Counted from the first letter of the stretch, positions 21,543-34,060 are shown. The stretch: 64,000 bases of DNA from Tolypeutes matacus (GCA_026826555.1 JAKSZT010054578.1:1124275-1188274), one strand, 5' to 3'. A program made the numbers and translations. Notes: generated by a model not told the origin, from the letters alone.

Positions 21543-21990
21543 TAATAGAACATGATGTTCCAAGGGCAAGATAGAAGGGCAGCTAACAAGAGCACTGCTC
21601 AATTTATACACCCCAAAGACATCCAGAATGATGATCTCAATGGAAAGCATGATGATTCCTAGCCCAATTTCCAACTTGAGCCAGTTTTTCAGACCCAGAA
21701 CCATCAACTGAAAGAAATACTGGGTGCCCATGAGGAGGCACTCTACAACACAGTGAAAAGTCATTGCAGCAGCAATTCCTCCCGGTCCTTCCTCCAAAGA
21801 GACCCATCAGCATTACTTGAATAACTGAACTCTGAGGCAAGGTGACTATTCAGATCTTTTCAGAGTATAGGATCTAAGTAGACACTGATACCCAGAGACC
21901 CAAAGCACCATCATGGACCTTGTTAGAGCAGGAGCCTATGGGGTCACATAATAAATGGGTTCCTGGCCCAAGAACATTTCACAGTATTTT
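21543..21990. other. Unassigned sequence
   Basis: A frame on the minus strand (21531-21797) would give a hydrophobic peptide, but it has no recognisable domain, promoter or splice context. Most likely repeat or decayed pseudogene. Confidence 0.3.
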
Positions 21991-22446
21991 TGTTTCCTAG
22001 CTGCTAAAACAAATACTGTGTAATGGGTTGGTTTAACAATAGGAATTTATTGGTTCATGGTTTTAAGGTTAGGAGAAGTCCAAAGTCAAGGTGCCAGCAA
22101 GGCAATACTTTCTCCTCAAAGACTGTAGCATTCTGGGGCTGGCTGCTGGCAATCCTTGATCCTCAGCTTTTCCAACTCATGGCAATGCATGTAGCAGCAT
22201 CTTCTCCTTTGTCTTCTGGGTTCCATTGACTTACACCTTCCGGCTGCTCCCCATGATCTCTCTCTCTCTCTCTGAAATTCATCCTGCATATAAAGAAATC
22301 CAGTTATCCCAAGTAAAACCCAAACTGATTCAGATGGACTACTTCTTCACTGAAGAGATCTTATTTGTAATGAAGCCACACCTACCAGAATGAGGATCAA
22401 TACCAGGAACATTTCCAAATTGGGGGCCACGATTCAATCCACCACA
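21991..22446 (-). mobile_element. MaLR-type LTR (MLT1-like), complete length
   Basis: 456 bases from TGTTTCCTAG to CCACCACA, so it has the TG...CA ends expected for an LTR. Internal text follows the MLT1 pattern in antisense (ggaatttattggttcatgg, aagtccaaagtcaagg, tggctgctggcaatccttg). On the minus strand it carries an AATAAATTCC-type poly(A) signal near its 3' end. A (CT)n tract lies at 22258-22273. Confidence 0.65.
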
Positions 22447-23340
22447 CACGATAAGTGTAATGATCCCACCAGCCCACCCCTGTGGTCGTTTCTTTGATTC
22501 CTGAATATACAAAGAATGGGCATACTTAGCAATGGACAATTCCGTTATACTGGCTCCTTTACTTGTGGAGTAAGAACAATTACAGTAGGAAAAGCCAATG
22601 TGGTAAACTGTGTCTCCCTCGATATGGTAAATCAGAAACATATTGTGTCCCAGGGGGAAGACAGAGATTAATGCCAATCTCAATGAACTTGAAGGATTCA
22701 GGAGTGGGGGCTCCCATTATATCCCCATTTAGCTTATCAGTCTGGCCCCTGCAAAAACAGATGGATTATGGAAAAGACAGTGGGCTACAAAAAAAAACGT
22801 GACCAAGTAGCCTCAATTGCAGATGCTATGGCAAATGTGGTATCTTTACTAGAGCAGATTAATGCAGCTTCTGACAAGTGGCATGTGGCTGTTGGTCTGC
22901 TGTGTGTTCTTTCAGTCCAGCATGAAGAAGGATCAGAAGTAGTTTGCATTGACATGGACTGGACAGTAGTATACAGTCACAGTGTTGTCCCACTGCTATG
23001 CTAATTGTGCTGCTGGGTCTTAATATAGTCAGAAGGGATTAGACCTTCTAGGCATTCCAAAGAACATCCCATAGGCCCACTGTATTGATACATCATATTA
23101 ATTAGACCTACCAAGCAAAAAAGTGGCGAGTGTGCTGGGGCTTTGGTAAGACATAGGCTGCAGAAGGTGGATGGTTAACTCTACAGATTCCAGAACTTGC
23201 CACATCAGTGGAGCTTTGCTGGGGTCTGCTTGTCTGGGGCATATGGCTGCATCTCTTCCAAAGCCCAAGCAAGTGTTTGCGCCTTGCTGCTCCTATTTCT
23301 AAGGGGACAGTCCAACATTTGACTGGGCTGCTGAGGAGGA
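22447..23340 (+). pseudogene. ERVL-type endogenous retrovirus pol fragment
   Basis: From about 22800 to 23330 the + strand follows the reverse-transcriptase part of ERVL-type pol, with the characteristic run of conserved blocks including the region just before the polymerase active-site motif. It holds stop codons and frameshifts, so it cannot make protein. 22447-22800 is probably the upstream internal part. The neighbouring MaLR LTR is in the opposite orientation, so it is not this provirus's own LTR. Confidence 0.65.
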
Positions 23341-25965
23341 GAGCACCTGGCCCAGGGAGGGGGACCTATTGGTGCCGCGCCCCGCCCCCAGGCTGTGGAA
23401 ATCTCGGTTTTCTGGCATACAGCCAGGGACGAGTGTGGCAATGGAACCCCAGTACTCAGACCATGAGACACTGAGACTCACCGATGCGGAGCCCCAGGGG
23501 AAGGGGTGGGGCGGGGCTGGACCGCCAAGGTCAGAGTCTCCCTTCCCTGTCCCTTCTCTAGAACCTTCTGTGCCCCGAGGGAGGAAAACCACCGCAGACG
23601 GACGCGGGCGGAGACATTCAGTGTCGGGGGAGACCAAGAGCCTGGAGCCTGGGGTGGGGGGCGCCACACCACAGCAGGGACACAGACGAGGGCCCCGCTC
23701 GAGACCAGAGCGAATCGCGTCTCATCTTTTGCTGAAAATCCACTCTCAAGTGGCTCTGCGGCCCTCTCATGCGATGGTAAAACGGAAGACACCCCCAGAA
23801 GCAGCAGGTTTGATCCCCTCTCAGGGAGAAACTTCTGGGGCTCGTTAGTGCCCCGGGGCGCGGTAGTCCCAGGAAGTCCCTGGAACAGAAGTCCTCAGAA
23901 CTGGAGCCCACCGCTGGTGCGTACCCCGCAGATAGGCTCCTGGCCGCTCCGGGGACTCTATCTGGGACTTTCCTGTAAATTTGAGTTTTTTTTTTTAATT
24001 TAAGAAAATACGTAGGCCGTCGCAGCCCCAGGGAGAGCCTGGAGCCTGCCCACACCTGGCCGCCCAGCCCGTCCCCGCTCGACTTGCGGCTGAGGGAGAG
24101 TCTGCTGATCCCGGGTTCCCCACAGGATTTTCCATGGAGGGGAGGTGCGCCGGGCAGCCGGGCTCTGCGCTCAGTCCAGCTCGGCTGTTTTCCCGACAAA
24201 CGAATACGTTTCTTGCGAGCTTGATACGTTGGAGCCGACTTGCTGGAGCCCAGTCAGCTCTGGGACCCTGGAAACGGATGTTCTGGGCCTGCCAAGACCA
24301 GGGGCCGGGTCCAGCCCATGCCCCTGATTCCCCAGGATAAACGGCAGCTCCTATGAGGACCAGTACAGCCCCCAGCCCAGCCCCCAGCCCTGGAGACCTG
24401 CAGGCCGTCATTTACTTAGGACTCTTCCATCAAGGAAAGAGGCAGCTGGGGTGTGGGGCAGCTCGCCCCCTCAACTGCGGCAAAGGGCAGTCTCCCCAGA
24501 GTGGCATGGCAGGGACTGATTGTCCCGCATATCCACTTACGGTGGGATCTCACGGCTAGAACTAGGACCTCCCGCAAGGCTCCTTTAGACGTGTTTGGGT
24601 TTTCGGTATTTTATTGTATAGTATTATATTTATAAAAAGATAATATATTTTAAACTTGGGGGTAGTGAAATCTCTCTCAGAAGCTTTTGCTACGATATCT
24701 CCCTGTGTTGCATTTTCAACGTACCACTTCTTTGCCGCCTGGTACAGCTCCCATTAGCCCTCGTCACTCAGGGAGCCAGAAGGTATCCTGGGACCTTGTT
24801 AAATCCACTTAATTCTAATAGCTTTATGGTAGCATCCTTAGGATTTTCTACATACATAAGTGCTATGTATAAATAAAAACAATTTCATTTCTTTCTTGCC
24901 AAGGTAAAATATATAATATTGAGATAAGAAAAGACGGCTGAGTCAGGATCGGTGCCCAGCGCGTCGCTGTAGGTCCGTGGACAAGGGACAGCCTCCCGTT
25001 TGGAAGCTGCTGCAGGCGCGGAGCCGCCTGTCGGGTCTGGGAACGTTTCAGCGCAGCGCGCGCAGAGTGAGGCTGGAACCGCGACGGCGACGTTCGGGGC
25101 CCGCGGGCTGAGCTGGCTGTTGCACGACGAAGGTCGCACGAGGAGCCAGTGAGTAGGCCCCTTTGGGGCGACTCGTGGGTCTGGGAATGATACTTACCTT
25201 ACGGGGCTGGGGGCTCTGGACTCAAATCTCGGTGAACCCCCACTTCCAAAGCGCAGCCTCCTTTAGGGCAGGCAGCACAAGCCAACCTGGAAGGCTCCGG
25301 GGCCTCGCCGCGGCGCGGCGCGCTGGAGGCTTCTTCCTTCCCCTTCGGGTCCTGGATCCCTTGTGGATGGAAGAGCGAAGGAGTTCGGGGCGTTCCTACA
25401 GCCCCGGAGCCGTCCTCTTGGAAAGAGGTGAACTCTGGCGCCTGCCTCGAGGACGCCAGAGCTGCTAGGGAGCTTCTGGGGCCGCGCGGAGGACAGGAGG
25501 ACCCTTGGCTGGGGACACAAGCCCGGGCTGGCGGCTTGGGAGGCGGCAGAGCCTTTCCCCCCGGATCCTGGACTTTGGTCCACGTTGGGTGAAAGTCCTG
25601 GCTGAGAGAGACCCCGAGCTCGCCCAGGCCACCCAGGCTCCCGGGCGGCGAGCAGGGCGCTCCCCCGAGGGCCGCAGGACCTGGTACCCCACCCCTTCCC
25701 CAGTCTCTGTGACCACCTGACGGAGCTCCAGGGCAGGTGGCCCGGGTGGAGGAGGGTCCCTCAAGTTGGAGGCGAGTCTCCTTCGGTCAGATTCCGGGGG
25801 CACTGCCCCCCCATCCCTCATCCTGGAATTGAAACCAAAACCTCCCCCCTTCGCGTGCGCCTCCCCTCGGCGGGACCTGGAAGACCCGCCTAGGCCCAGG
25901 TGAGCGAGGGCGGAGCCGCAGGCTCAGGCCACCAAGGACGCAAACCGGTCGCTTGTACCCTGTCT
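23341..25965. other. GC-rich intergenic DNA between repeats and tRNA genes
   Basis: Long frames occur only because stop codons are rare in GC-rich DNA. No splice-supported exon, tRNA or named repeat was recognised. 24585-24900 is AT-rich. 24950-25900 is CpG-rich and leads into the tRNA-Pro at 25966. Confidence 0.4.
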
Positions 25966-26037
25966 GGCTCGTTGGTCTAGGGGTGTGATTCTCGCTTTGG
26001 GTGCGAGAGGTCCCGGGTTCAAATCCCGCACGAGTTC
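25966..26037 (+). tRNA. tRNA-Pro-TGG (slightly degenerate)
   Basis: 72 nt, anticodon TGG at 25998-26000. Compared with the intact Pro genes it has G in place of A in the D-loop region (GGGGTGTG), a C49-C65 mismatch in the T-stem, and G-U at acceptor pairs 1-72 and 2-71. A and B boxes are kept and a T5 terminator follows at 26040-26044. May be functional or in early decay. Confidence 0.82.
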
Positions 26038-28168
26038 TCTTTTTCTCAGGGTACTTCTCAAGCCCAGACTCTTGGCCGCCCGCCAGTGCGGGGCCCCGGC
26101 GCCCTGCCGCAGCTGGGGCCCTGCTCCAGTACAGGCCTCGGCCTTTGGGGTGCCGCTGGAGCACCTGGCCCCGGGAACGGAGAAGGTGCTGTCCGCTGCG
26201 TCCCCCGCGGCTCAGGGAAGCGGAGGAGACACCTGTGTCGCGTTTCGGGCAAGCGCAGAGGGAGCTGGGCAGAAGGAAATCCGTGGGTGGAGCGTGGCTG
26301 GTCCTGCTCGCCTTGGATAAGGTTCAAGTGCCAGACGAGCCCACGGTTTCAACCCTCTTCTTGAGTGGCTGCAGGAAGGAGCCTTGGACAACCAGGGGGA
26401 AGAGGAGGGACTGCAGCGGAGGTTGGGGGTGGGAGGGCAGTTCCCTCAATTCGGGACGGCGGAAGGCGTGGGGTCCCCACAGACACCCGGAGGCTACCGA
26501 TGTCTTTCCCCACGCTGGAGGAATGGCCAGGACCCCAGGACTCGGTGGAGATCCTGGGGCCCGCTTGCCCTACCAGCCCGCCCTCCCCAACCTTCCCACC
26601 AACCCACCCACCAACCCACCCCAAGGCCCAGGAGATCGTCGGGATCCTGAACCCCTGCGCAGGGTCGGGCCAGGCTGGCTCAGTTCCGGGCCTCTTCTGA
26701 GACTGAAGTTTCTCTTCCTGATCCCAGGATCGTGGGTGCTGGGCGCCCCTTTCTCCAGCCGGGGAGTGGAGCCCGTGGTGGGGTCTCCTGCTCAGAGCCG
26801 GAGACCCTTTCGGCTGCCCCGCAACCTCGTGGACATCAACGAGGCGCCCAGGGAGCTTTCACCTCCTGCGGCCAGAACCTTTCAAAGAGTTCCTTTCCTT
26901 AAGACTCCTTTTCTCCTTAAAACAAAGGACAAAAACCCCAAACAGACCAAAATCAGCGGGCAGTATTTTTTTCCTCTCAATTCTCTTCCGAGTCAGTGAC
27001 TCACTCCCTCGGATCTGGGCTACTCTCCTGCCCACTTTGGCACCCCGGGTATGATCCCCCAGCCCCTAGCCTTCCTCAGCCCAGGGCCTGGCTCCAGACC
27101 GGGCTCAGCCACCAGCTGTCCAGTGAATGGAGAGTGGACGGTCCCTGAGGCCACGGAGTCCACGGGTGGAGGAAGGTCTCTGGGGCATGGAGCTGTGCCC
27201 CCTGCAGGGCTGGGAGTGGGGGAGGCTGGGCTGTGGGTTGGGAGCAGGGTCAGGCCCAGCGGGCGGGGGCCCCGCGGGTGGACCCAGCTCCTAGCACGAC
27301 CCATTTGCCAGATGGGGCCTGGGCTCTGAGGCCAGGTGTCCGGGGTGGGCCGCGGAGACCGGAAGGCACCCAGGCCCGGGTCGGGAAAGCAGAGGGAGGG
27401 CAGCCCGGGCGTCTCCCCTCGGGGTGCCATGAATTTCCTCAACATCCCCCCTGTTCCCGCGCTGGGGAGTCTGGGCCCTTCCTCTCGACACCTTCTCTCA
27501 TCCTTTCTCTCCCGACTTAAACTCCCCACCCCACCCCCGGCCTGCGCTCCATTGAAGAGCTTGGGCTCGAGGAGGTGAGTCCCTGGAGGGAGCGGGGAGG
27601 GCGGGCGGGGGTCTCCGAGAGCCACCTCCTCTGCTCGGGTTCCAGGCCTAGGTGGGTTGGGGTGGAGGGGCCCAGGTCCTGGAGAGTCGTTAGGCGGTGC
27701 TTACTTAGAGGGACTGTGCAGTGGCCCCCGGGGTCGGGGCGCCGGGGTGGGGTGGGGTGGGGTGGGTGGGAGCTCCGGGAGCCGGCCACGCGGCCGAGGA
27801 GTTCACGGCCGGCTCTCAGCTCCATTCCGCAAACCAGCCCTTAGCGGGGACGGGAGGGGGACCCGGCGCTCCCTCTTGAGGCTGAAGGTCCCAGTGTTTC
27901 AGGGACAGAGGCCAGAGGGGGCGGCGCGGGCTCCCGGCTCTGTGATCTGCCGGGAGGAGTGGACACCCAGGCATGCAAGGAACCGGACTGGGAACTTGCT
28001 GGCTTGGAGTCGCAGGGCACGGCAAGGCTGAAGCTTCCCCTTTCCTCTCCTCTTCGTGGGGACGCGAATCAAATCCTCCGGGGAAGCAAGGACGATTCCG
28101 GGCCAGCAACGGGGACGCGCGTCCTTGGTGAATTCCCGAAGGGAGCAAGCCCGCGCGCCGCGCTGCGT
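26038..28168. other. GC-rich intergenic DNA
   Basis: No gene recognised. Contains a short CCAACCCA/CCACC repeat at 26590-26625 and a G-run tract at 27747-27772 (repeated GGGGT) that could form a G-quadruplex. Confidence 0.4.
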
Positions 28169-28240
28169 GGCTCGTTGGTCTAGGGGTATGATTCTCGCTT
28201 AGGGTGCGAGAGGTCCCGGGTTCAAATCCCGGACGAGCCC
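28169..28240 (+). tRNA. tRNA-Pro-AGG
   Basis: 72 nt, all stems pair, anticodon AGG at 28201-28203, A box and B box (GGTTCAAATCC) intact, TTTT terminator at 28244-28247. It differs from the Pro genes at 34532 and 38349 only at the first anticodon base. Confidence 0.98.
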
Positions 28241-28630
28241 TGCTTTTAAGGCCCGGCAGCGTGGCACGCGTCTTTCGGTGGGACAGGAGACCCACCCTCG
28301 GCTGCGGGGAAGCGGGAGGAAATGTCTGCTGCGGGCTGAGCTCGTCACCCCCGCGGAGCGCGGGCGGGCGAGACGCGGAGTCGGCAGCTTCATTGCCCGC
28401 GGGTGGTTTTCCTGGCGACTGGGTCCAAACCTCTGATGGACCCATTTCTGGAGTTGCTTTGCTCAAAGCGGCGGGATGTGGGCTCTCGGATCAGAGAAAG
28501 AAAAGTGCGCCTCAGCCCCTTGGAGGCTTTGGAGCGTGCGGGGCTCCGGGGCAGCGAAGGGGCGACGACGGGTTCCGGGTGGCGGGGCGTGGGGCCCCGG
28601 GGCTGTCTGCAGAGACCCAAAAAAGCGCCG
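28241..28630. other. Spacer between tRNA-Pro and tRNA-Lys
   Basis: GC-rich, no gene seen. Confidence 0.4.
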
Positions 28631-28703
28631 CGCCCAACGTGGGGCTCGAACCCACGACCCTGAGATTAAGAGTCTCATGCTCTACCGACTGAGCTAGCCG
28701 GGC
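28631..28703 (-). tRNA. tRNA-Lys-CTT
   Basis: 73 nt on the minus strand. Anticodon CTT (complement at 28668-28670), loop CTCTTAA, all arms pair. A T6 terminator (A-run 28619-28624 on the + strand) lies 6 nt downstream. Confidence 0.98.
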
Positions 28704-29245
28704 GACTGGCCTCGGGGTTCACAGGTCTCCTCTCCATGGACGATCCTAAAAGACCAGGACCCCGGGAAGGTGGGCGCAGACGTGGGGTGCCCGGAATCTC
28801 CCTCCCCGCACCCTGCGCGTCGGTACAGCCCGCAGGCGACCCCGCCGGGGACCAGGACATCGGCGCAGCCCTGGTTTCGCCGGTACCTCTCTGCTGCCCG
28901 AGGGCGCAGGAAACCGCGGTGTCCCCAGCTGGGAGCGGGGGTCGGCGGCGCTGGGAACTGGAGGGCCGTGGGGGGCGGCGCGCCACACTGACCTTCGGAC
29001 GGATGGACAGACCGCGCCTCGGCTAGCTCATCCCGGACGCGGGGGGCGCGGGGCCCGAAATGGGGACACGACAACGGAATCCATATGTTCACATGGGATT
29101 TAGCCTATGAAATTGGTTAGACTCGTCGCATTCCGCTTTTTTGCTTGGTGCCTTTAACTACACTTGCGAATTATTTTAGATAAAAAAATAATGGAGTTTC
29201 AAGTAAAGGCCATGACTACTGACAGTAAAGAAGGTCACCTTGGAA
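28704..29245. other. Intergenic sequence
   Basis: CpG-rich to about 29060, then AT-rich. No gene seen. Confidence 0.4.
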
Positions 29246-29600
29246 TGTAGGAAACAAGCCCTCCGGTCTCATGCTAATAGGAGCTGGGTGGGGAAACATC
29301 CTGAGCTTGTAAGATTTACAATGTCTGTGAATTTCTGGAAGGAAAAGAGGAACTGAGTCATTGACCTGACTTGTTGATTTCAGTAAAATGTAACTGTCAA
29401 GTATCTATCGCCCTTGCACATGCTCACACTTATTTTCTTTGTTCTAAAGCCTAATAAAAGCCACACCTTAGGAGGTGGCGGGGCTCTTCTCTCCATATCG
29501 GACAGAGGGTCCCCTGATCCCAGTTTTTCTTCTCTTTGTCTTATTCTTTCTTTCTGATCCGCGGCACCGTTTTCACGGACCCAGTTCCTGACCGGCAACA
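29246..29600 (+). mobile_element. Candidate solo LTR of an endogenous retrovirus
   Basis: 355 bases beginning TGTAGGAAAC and ending CCGGCAACA, so TG...CA ends. It has AATAAA at 29453-29458, a cacaccttagg/ctcttctctcc R-like stretch and a ttttcacggacccagttcctga end typical of LTR U5. No pol or gag and no second LTR nearby, so solo. Clear target-site duplication not seen. Family not named. Confidence 0.6.
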
Positions 29601-30160
29601 AAAAAAGTTATTTTTTTTTCCCTCCAAACCTTCTTGGTCTTCTCTTTGGGCGATCCGGCGCTGCTGGAGCGTGTTACCTGGCCGTGGATGGCAGAGTGGG
29701 ACTCGGGCCCCCCGCCACCCTCTACCCGCCCCCCGCCCGCAGCTTTGGGGCTCCGTCTCCGGGGTGCAGGAGCAGGAGGGAGGCGGCGCTGGCAGGGGCC
29801 GGGCCATCTGTGCTCCCCGCCTGAGCCCGGGGTGGGCTCCTGGGCTCGCTCGCAGCCCAGGAAGGACCTTCAGACAAACTGGGCCGGGAGCCCTCCCTGA
29901 GGCTGTGGCAGAGGGTCGGGAGAGGAGACCCCATCCCCAAACTCTCAAACTCTGGGGATCAGGGCCTGGGAAAATATGCTGGAGATCCACCGCGATTTCA
30001 GGCGGGAGAGGAAGGTCCAGCAGCGGCGACGTGCGGGCCTGGCCTGCGTCCTGAGCAGAACCCACGGGGGCGCTGCGCACGGACTGGGCATACAAGACAT
30101 TAGGGGATTATGGTTCCTGCGGGTGGGCGTGCGCTCGGCATTGCGGGGATTTTAAAACAA
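29601..30160. other. GC-rich unassigned sequence
   Basis: No gene or repeat recognised. The adjoining open frames are coincidental. Confidence 0.35.
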
Positions 30161-30920
30161 AAAGGCTTCATTTGTAGACATCTATGCCGAAGCCTTATGG
30201 GCAAAACAGCACTGTACGTGCTTTAAAAGATGCCAGGAAATAAATGCAGGGAGATAGATTTTGTAAATGAGTACAGTGCTTGAAAGAATTCATACTTGAA
30301 AGGGCTTAATATGGATAATATTAAGTTGTACACATGATACCACAATAAAAAATTCTAAAAGCCAGTGGTAAATGTTCAGCTATTATTTCTTTGAATACCT
30401 CTTCGGCCTCCCCTTCTTTCTCCTCTCCTTCTGGGTCTCTGATGCCACCGATGCCACATCTTTTGAAAGAGACTCCCAGATCCCCGAGACTCTGGTTTTT
30501 GGGTCTGTTTTCATTCTATTTTTCAGATTAAGGGATTTCTATTATTTTAGCTTCACTTCCACTGATTCTTTCCTCTTTCATTTTTGTTGTTGCCCATCAG
30601 TTATAAAATTTCCATATCTTCCTTATGTCTACTATTTCTTTGCTAAGACTTCGTATTTCGCCCCACTTGTTTCAAGCGGATTTGTGATTGCTCCTTGAAG
30701 CATTTTTATGATGGCTGCCTTAACATCCTTGTGATAATTCCAGCATCATCTGTGTCATGTCAGCTGGCATCTGTTGATTGTCTTTTCTCATTCAAGTTGA
30801 GATTTTTCCCAACTTGAATGACGAGTATTTTTTAATTCCATTCTGGGCATTCTTGTTTTGTCATGAGACTCTGGATCTTATTTAGATCTGTTCAGCAGGC
30901 CTCCTCTGACACCTGGTCAC
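30161..30920. mobile_element. Old LINE-1-type fragments
   Basis: 30270-30360 reads like a LINE-1 3' terminus on the + strand (ending acacatgataccacaataaa). 30370-30920 is AT-rich and resembles old LINE-1 sequence in antisense (attatttctttgaatacctc, cttctcctctccttctgg). Decayed; assignment from memory. Confidence 0.45.
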
Positions 30921-31394
30921 TGGGGGAAAGGGGTACCCATGACCAGGGGGTCTCCATCAGAAGCCAAAGGGAGATGTCCTCAGCACAGCAGCCCTCTCTT
31001 GTGTTCCTGGACTCCCTCCCCGCCAGGGACAGATCTATCGCCTGGGTGTGAGCTGGATGTCAAAACACACCCACCAGGTGAGAGTGTGTCCAGTGAGTGT
31101 TTACACACGCACCAGGCAACAGGGGAAGGAATGGACCGGCAGTCCCATTACCTACGAGGGACTGGGTTTTATTCCACACTGGGACTGTCCCCTACCACAG
31201 CCACGCTTCAGATTTTCCCAAGACCCTGGTCGCAGCGGACAGGGGGGTGGCTCTGGATTCACAGGTGCAAGGACCCTACCCTGGGAAAGAAAAGGAGCCA
31301 CAAGCCCTCTCTTCTGGGGCTTGTCTGTCTGCCCTGTTCACGGACCTGGGTGAGCTGAGACTTTGGGTCACGGTGAAGTGATCAGAGCCTCAAA
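30921..31394. other. Unassigned sequence
   Basis: No gene recognised in about 470 bases of mixed composition. Could be ERV internal sequence linked to the LTR-like piece that follows. Confidence 0.3.
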
Positions 31395-31840
31395 AAGGCC
31401 AGACTCAAAATTCAGAAAGCATCTGGTTTTCTTACCAGCATTGGGAGCTTGCACCCCAGGCCCCTTCTGGGCCGTAGTTGCGCCCTCCCTAGGACCACAC
31501 TGAGAGGCCTGGACCTAGGGCTGTGGCTAAATAGCCCTACAAAGGACAAACATCTTTTAGTGAGAAGGTGATTTATTGCAAGTGCACAAGGAAGGAACTG
31601 GGAGAATCTTCCCAAAACCAGTTCAAAGTGAGAATAGGAGCCAGGGTTTTTATAGGAAAAAAATGGGGGGGGGCGGTTGAGGAGGGTACGTGCAATTTCA
31701 CAGCCCTGTGCTGCCTCAAGCACACCCAGCTTGTCCTTGATTTCAGAGGCTAAGTGACTGCATTTTAGATACAGCTGCGCAGGGGCAAGGCCTTCTTGGC
31801 TCCTTTCTCAGACAACCCCACGAGGATATCAAGCTTTCCC
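31395..31840 (-). mobile_element. Possible ERV LTR in antisense
   Basis: On the minus strand it has a GCAATAAATCACC poly(A)-signal context (31568-31580) and R/U5-like composition. Ends are not defined. The region to about 32040 may belong to the same element. Confidence 0.35.
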
Positions 31841-32191
31841 TCTCTGAGAAAAGTTAGAGCTGTACACCATTCTGTCTGGTTTTGCTTTGAGATGTTATCT
31901 TATTCCCGTAAGGAAAACTGAGAAGCTCTGGTTAATATCCTTCAGGAAACTACGTGCAAAGAGTCAACTTCTAAAGTTAGATTAATAGAAAACCAGCTCA
32001 GCTAGTGAAGAAGTGAAGACATTTCAATTAGCACATTTTCCAGCTATCAAAAGGCTTCACATGGTAATTTAAGCACCTCTTAAAATATATGTATATATAT
32101 ATAAATAACATTTTTGTAAGCAAATACACATATATCATTTTACAAATGTTTGTATGTATTGTGAGAATTTTGATTTTTACCCATTACCCAT

Positions 32192-32218
32192 AAAAAAAAA
32201 AAAAAAAAAAAAAAAAAA
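32192..32218. repeat. Poly(A) tract
   Basis: 27 consecutive A. Could be the tail of a decayed retroelement lying in the AT-rich stretch 31990-32190. Confidence 0.8.
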
Positions 32219-32435
32219 GGCTTCACACTCCACTGACAGGTAGGTGAGAAGTGGGGAAGAGGGGAGCAGGCGGGGTGGCCGACCGCGGAGCCCTGAACGC
32301 CCCTGGTGCCTAGGGGCGGCCCCGGGGGGCAGCTGCTTTGCAGTTGTCTCTTGAGGCCGGATATTCCCTTTTTGTAGAGGTTCTGCCTTTAGGACTCAGA
32401 ACATTCTGAGAACGTGAAGACGCCGTGCTCCGTCC

Positions 32436-32508
32436 GCCCGGCTAGCTCAGTCGGTAGAGCATGAGACTCTTAATCTCAGGGTCGTGGGTTCGAGCCCCAC
32501 GTTGGGCG
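32436..32508 (+). tRNA. tRNA-Lys-CTT
   Basis: 73 nt, same sequence as the gene at 28631 but on the + strand. Anticodon CTT at 32469-32471. TTTT terminator at 32512-32515. A short (GGGACT)n tract follows at 32528-32550. Confidence 0.98.
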
Positions 32509-32649
32509 CTCTTTTGAGTCGCCGCGGGACTGGGACTGGGACTGGGACTGGTAAAGCAGAAGGAACTCCTTTGAAATGAGTTAACAGTTCCAAACGTCAG
32601 AGTACTTGATGCCCACGAAGGGTTGAGTGCCCTGACCCTAGCTGCGTGC

Positions 32650-34060
32650 AGGCACCCTCAGTGTTGAGTGAAGCAATTTAGAACAGAGCAAGGCAGCAGC
32701 CTTCTCTTAGACGTAACAGCGGCTCGGTACGGCTTGCGCCGCTGCATTTCACCCCGGCTGGGTGCTGAGGCGTTGGAGAGGATGGGAGAGGGGGAGGGAG
32801 GTTTACTCCCCAGGCCTTGGGCAGGGCTGGGAGCCGGGTGAGGGGAGCCCCGGGGGAGGCTCTGCGCCACCTGGTGGCCTGGAGGGGGACCAGCTCCTCA
32901 GCCTCTGGTGATGACTCCCGCCCCCAACCACGCCCTTCTCTCCCCAGTAAGGGGGAATGGACGGGGGCGATTCGGCCCCCAAGGTTAAGAAGAGAAAGGA
33001 GAAGGGTATACAGCTTCTGTCAGCTGATTTTCTTAGGTTTTCTTTAAACGGTTCAGCCTGTAAAAAGGGCAGGCTCGTTGTTTGCTTGGACCAGAATTGT
33101 ATTTCTTTTTTGGTTCCAGAAGCCATGAAACTGAGGCTTCGCTCCCAGACACCGCCAGAGTGGCGGTCTTTGCGCCATCCCTGGACCCTTGGGATCCCCA
33201 GGTCCCAGAAGTTCCCAAACTTTCTGAGTTCAGGTCACCATTAGTCTCAGTAAATTTTTCTGAGGCGCCTCTCCAGTTTCCTAGCTAGTTAGGCCCATAC
33301 AATGTAAGAGCTTTTTTTTTTGGGGGGGGGGGGGGGCGGGGCGGAATCTTACCAACTTAGTACCATGTTGAAAAAAATTATATTTTATTTTTACTCTCAA
33401 ATCACCCCAGTTACATTCTCGTGGGATGGGTGCCTGCTGGGCACAGGTGCAACTTCTCCGACACGGAATCAGATTGGACACTGCCAGCCTCATTTCCTGT
33501 TCCACGCTGATTTTCCAGTTTGCTTCTTAGCCCAGCAACTAAGAAAACCTGCTTCACAAAGATATGGCGCCATGAAAGTAACTGTAGTGCATTCTAAGAC
33601 TGAAACTCAACTGCCTGGAGCTGGCAGGTCACTCGACTGTGCGATCTCACGGCTGTCCAGTGTCGCTGTTTCCCTCACAAATTTAACATGTCTCTGGGGA
33701 ATCTAGAAACTCTGAGGCACCTCCACACGCACTTTGGGAGCCACAGGACTAGGTCCAAAGCAGTCACTTAGCTGGGGCTGGAAACCCATTGCCTTACCAT
33801 AGGGGTCACATGCTTTGGGGACAGAAAGAGCTGGGAATGGCAGGATCTTCTTCAGGGGAGGCCCCTAGGGTGTGAGCAGACCTGGGGGTGATTGTTCCCG
33901 AGGCGGCTGCACCGAGAGCCTGGCCCCCTGGAGGTCTGTGTCCGTGAGTGAGACCCTCGCTCAGGTCCAGTAAGCCCAAGCTCTTAGGGTCCCCAACAAG
34001 GAGGTCCCAAGATCCCAGCACTGCCGAGGTTTCCCTCCCTCTAGTTCAGCAAAGACACCA
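32650..34060 (+). repeat. Inverted duplication, left copy
   Basis: Reverse complement of 45797-47155. The match runs from the cctcagtgttgagtg block (about 32657) to the ggtggtgtcttt block read in reverse near 34055. The stretch 33480-33780 is about 98-99% identical by eye, the ends lower. No gene inside; a G-run lies at 33320-33337. It carries a CTCF-like motif at 32866-32877. Confidence 0.85.
32866..32877 (-). promoter_or_regulatory. CTCF-like motif
   Basis: Minus strand reads CCACCAGGTGGC, a full match to CCASYAGRKGGC, followed by GC. The same 12-mer occurs in the inverted copy at 46939-46950 on the + strand. Confidence 0.55.

Noticed and set aside
21531..21797. Hydrophobic minus-strand frame, possible membrane protein
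   Set aside because: No start context, no known family, and it is surrounded by ERV and MaLR relics; probably chance or a decayed pseudogene.
26001..26999. 332-codon open frame
   Set aside because: It starts inside the tRNA-Pro gene at 25966 and shows Pro/Arg-rich chance composition.
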